Of a stretch of DNA of 64,000 nt, positions 60,916 to 64,000 are shown piece by piece. How positions within the stretch are numbered: the first letter of the stretch is position 1; each line of letters begins with the position of its first letter. The stretch is from Nipponacmea schrenckii (lineage: Eukaryota > Mollusca > Gastropoda > Lottiidae), in the NCBI GenBank assembly GCA_030562195.1, contig CM060200.1, forward strand, positions 1,178,001 through 1,242,000, read 5' to 3'. Below the pieces are notes generated by a model that was not told where the DNA came from, searched no databases, and worked only from the letters and a program-made list of their open reading frames with translations. Both the position numbers and the translations under genes were made by a program.

Positions 60916-63900
60916 TTAAGTTGTATGTAAGGGTTGTAACTTGGCCAGTTTTAAAGGTAATTCTTTGATTGCAGCTTCGTATTTGATACCATGTTCCTTT
61001 CTCTCTTCCTGTAGCCAGTATAACATTTCAATACGATCCCATTTCATTTTATCAACATATACACGTCCCTGAAATACATACACAGCTTTATCAATACTTC
61101 CACAACTTCTTTCTGAATAGACTACTAAGAAACCACAGTGGCTCAGTGAGGGTTCAAAGTTCAGGGTTCAATCCCAGGAAAGAACACTGTTCTCCCCTTG
61201 TCAGTGATGCAGGTGGGAGGGGCTGTCACAGAGAAAGCATCATTGTTCAGATTATTCATTGACAGTTTGGAATCAAAGAGAGTAAAGTGTGCTGAAGTGG
61301 CAAAATTTGTGACTTTTGGTAAAATCACGTAAAAATATTAAAATATTTCTAGATGTCTTACCCCATACGTGATTTCATCTTGAAAGTTATTTCGAATGCT
61401 GTCTAATTCTTTGGTTATATCTCCTTCTATTTGGTCAATTTTCTACAGAGAAACAAAATTCATTGATTTTGATTAAGGGCAATCAAGCCCAAAACGTTTG
61501 ACCAGGATAAACATCTATGGTTTCAAGAAGTCTGTCTTTTCAGTTAGGCGTCTCATTCGCCTACTGAGTTTGATTAAGTTAATAGACAAGAAGTCAGTTT
61601 CCTCATTTTGCTCAAAAAAGGCAAAGAAAGAAACAGTTATATTTTACAAGGATAACAACTTAGGTTTACAAGTCCGCCATGACAGGGATACTTTCTACCA
61701 GCTGATCCTTGGCCAAACCTCTTGGCATTTATCTTTCCGGGATTATCTGTTCATGTTCACAATTGTTCAACTGGAATTATGACTTTTTCAATTGGACTTT
61801 CTACACCAATCAAGATTAGAACCCACATACGCCATTTTCTCGATGTAACCAAGCAAATGACATCCTGTTAATACCAACACTTTAACAGACTGTGCTAAAG
61901 AACCTCAAAAGTTCCCTATTTATGAAAGTTTTAGCAACATGATTAATGAGCTTTTTTAAAAAGTAACAAAATAGAAGAATGAGTTTCAAAAGAAACTCAC
62001 TTTATAAAAGAAACTTCTGTTTTTGGCTTCTTCTAAACGTTTAACTGAACTGCCACCATAACCTGTAAAAAGACAGAAAATTTAAAATAAGCTCAGAACT
62101 ATTATCCCTTTTACACTTGGAAAAAAGTAAAGCGTGCTGTACCTGATCTGGATTTGGAACCTCATAAATTAGGTGTAAAAAGAATCTCAAGGGATGGAAA
62201 TATACCTTGTATTTATCTTTTATATCACTGCTTATTCTTAATTGACTGAAACATCAATTTATTCAACTAAGTTGATATTGGCAAGGTCTTGTTTAGGTTA
62301 AGACCCTAGGATATCCTACAAAACAATGTTAGAGATGAACACCCTAGGATATCCCACAAAACAATGTTCGAGATGGACACCCTAGGATATCCTACAAAAC
62401 AATGTTCGAGATGGACACCCTAGGATATCCTACAAAACAATGTTAGAGATGGACACCCTAGGATATCCTAGAAACAATGTTAGAGATGGACACCCTAGGA
62501 TATCCTACAAAACAATGTTAGAGATGGACACCCTAGGATATCCTACAAAACAATGTTGAGAGAAAACCTAGGATATCCTACAAAACATGTTAGAATTAAG
62601 ACACCTAGGATATCCTAGAAACAATGTTAGAAGTTAAGACCCTAGGATATCCTAGAAACAGTCTTAGAAGTTAAGACCCTAGGATATCCTAGAAACAGTG
62701 TTAGAAGTTAAGACCCTAGGATATCCTAGAAACAATGTTAGAAGTTAAGACTCTAGGATATCCTAGAAACAGTGTTAGAAGTTAAGACCCTAGGATATCC
62801 TAGAAACAGTGTTAGAAGTTAAGACTCTAGGATATCCTAGAAACAGTGTTAGAAGTTAAGCCTTGGATATCCTAGAAACAGTGTTAGAAGTTAAGACCTA
62901 GGATATCCTAGAAACAGTGTTAGAAGTTAAGACCTAGGATATCCTAGAAACAGTGTTAGAAGTTAAGACTCTAGGATATCCTAGAAACAGTGTTAGAAGT
63001 TAAGACACTAGGATATCCTAGAAACGGTGTTAGAAGTTAAGACTCTAGGATATCCTAGAAACATGTTAGAAGTTAAGACCCTAGGATATCCTAGAAACAA
63101 TGTTAGAAGTTAAGACCCTAGGATATCCTAGAAACAATGTTAGAAGTTAAGACACTAGGATATCCTAGAAACAGTGTTAGAAGTTAAGACACTAGGATAT
63201 CCTAGAAACAGTGTTAGAAGTTAAGACACTAGGATATCCTAGAAACAGTGTTAGAAGTTAAGACACTAGGATATCCTAGAAACAGTGTTAGAAGTTAAGA
63301 CACTAGGATATCCTAGAAACAGTGTTAGAAGTTAAGACACTAGAATATCCTAGAAACAGTGTTAGAAGTTAAGACACTAGGATATCCTAGAAACAGTGTT
63401 AGAAGTTAAGACACTAGGATATCCTAGAAACAGTGTTAGAAGTTAAGACACTAGAATATCCTAGAAACAGTGTTAGAAGTTAAGACACTAGGATATCCTA
63501 GAAACAGTGTTAGAAGTTAAGACCCTAGGATATCAAAATGTCAAAGATTCAGGGCATATTGGATCTAAAGATGGCAGACAGACTAACCTTTCTCAAAAAA
63601 TCTGTTAGGATCTGAGGCCTTTCTTTCAAACTTCTCTAATTTTTCAATCAAAGTTTCTCGTTTCAAAATTAACTCTGTAACATGTTCCCAATGGTCTATA
63701 GCCTGAAATAATTTTAAAAAATAAATTCATACATTTTCCATTTTCATTAACAACATTTTGAACTTTGAAAATCAACCAAGTTGAAAAATAGAGAATCTCT
63801 TACGAGTCTTTCTTGAGATAAAATATATCCCATTATCAACAGTTTCCCTGATTGCGCACTGTACTTACCTCTGGTAACTTGAGAAAGAACTCGTTACAGC

Positions 63901-63994
63901 TGTATTTGATAGCCATGTCTAATTTAAGATTATCTGGCATCAACAACGCAGTCCAGACTTTCTCTAATCTATCTTGTGAACTCACTTCTTTAAT
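60916..63994 (-). CDS. Coiled-coil protein, C-terminal part (unidentified)
   Basis: Five exons in transcript order: 63994-63869, 63702-63588, 62062-62001, 61442-61362, 61068-60916, all in phase; the 5' part lies beyond the window. About 178 residues are visible. They are charged, helical and coiled-coil-like. Conserved-looking blocks are EKVWTALLMPDNLKLDMAIK, KLEKFERKASDPNRFFEK, GYGGSSVKRLEEAKNRSFFY and VDKMKWDRIEMLYWLQEER. Blocks of this kind recall the C-terminal region of ciliary or sperm coiled-coil proteins such as CCDC87, but I cannot confirm that by alignment, so no symbol is given. That it is a real gene is supported by five consecutive in-phase exons with good splice sites. Confidence 0.75.
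61130..61310 (+). mobile_element. tRNA-derived SINE, shortened
   Basis: Head accacagtggctcagtgagg, box B-like cagggttcaatcccaggaaa, then tccccttgtcagtgatgcag. The body is mostly deleted. It lies in an intron of the coiled-coil gene. Confidence 0.65.
61632..61780 (+). repeat. Dispersed repeat (ggattatccgtacccat family)
   Basis: Contains caaggataacaacttaggtt, tttctaccagctgatccttg and ccaaacctcttggcattta. It is the longest plus-strand copy. It lies in an intron of the coiled-coil gene. Confidence 0.65.
62297..63534. repeat. 37-bp tandem array with palindromic core, array 2
   Basis: About 33 copies of the unit seen at 21970-23090, in the same orientation. The left ten use a variant (aaaacaatgttagagatgga); the right part is highly uniform (agaaacagtgttagaag then ttaagacactagg). 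Each keeps the palindrome ctaggatatcctag or a one-base variant. It lies in an intron of the coiled-coil gene. Confidence 0.95.
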
Positions 63995-64000
63995 CTACAA

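Overview
The window is a stretch of nuclear DNA from an invertebrate animal. It is AT-rich and intron-dense, with GT-AG splice sites throughout, and carries many tRNA-derived SINEs, minisatellites and MITE-like hairpins. A mollusc (or close lophotrochozoan relative) fits best: the window holds a remnant of the P2X7-like C-terminal domain family, which is expanded in molluscs, and the orthologues read like molluscan genes. The species cannot be named from this sequence alone.

Layout from left to right. 334-3494 (+): a tetraspanin missing its first exon. 5376-11561 (-): HADHB, the trifunctional protein beta subunit, 12 exons. 11808-23951 (+): HADHA, the alpha subunit, 20 exons, head-to-head with HADHB across 246 bp. 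26131-26916 (+): an intronless, intact PSMB4. 28601-33071 (-): PPT1, 10 exons including a 15-nt microexon. 33821-37558 (+): LINS1, 5 coding exons, head-to-head with PPT1. 38190-50271 (-): CACTIN, 19 exons plus a duplicated set of three exons and a degraded fourth. 50690-53416 (+): MRPS30 (mL65), head-to-head with CACTIN and apparently lacking a middle segment. 57659-about 58950 (-): a 62-residue secreted collagen-like peptide with its own TATA promoter. 60916-63994 (-): the 3' end of an unrecognised coiled-coil gene that runs off the window.

The genes are mostly housekeeping. HADHA and HADHB make the two subunits of one mitochondrial fatty-acid beta-oxidation complex and share one bidirectional promoter, as in vertebrates. 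PPT1 is lysosomal, PSMB4 proteasomal, CACTIN spliceosome-associated and MRPS30 mitoribosomal. Three of the four divergent neighbours could share a promoter region (246, 749 and 418 bp between start codons).

The most notable points are these. CACTIN has a near-identical trio of exons present twice, with only synonymous differences, next to a deletion-riddled copy of the following exon; this is either a false assembly duplication or a real in-frame exon duplication. HADHA shows a one-base frame break at its exon 8/9 junction. A minisatellite in HADHA intron 4 has copied the exon 4 splice donor. Two large 37-bp palindrome-cored arrays lie 40 kb apart, and inverted minisatellite arrays flank the CACTIN/MRPS30 promoter. 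A P2X7-like/THAP gene remnant sits between the two CACTIN copies. No operon, CRISPR array or prokaryotic system is present, and I found no convincing wholly new multi-gene system.
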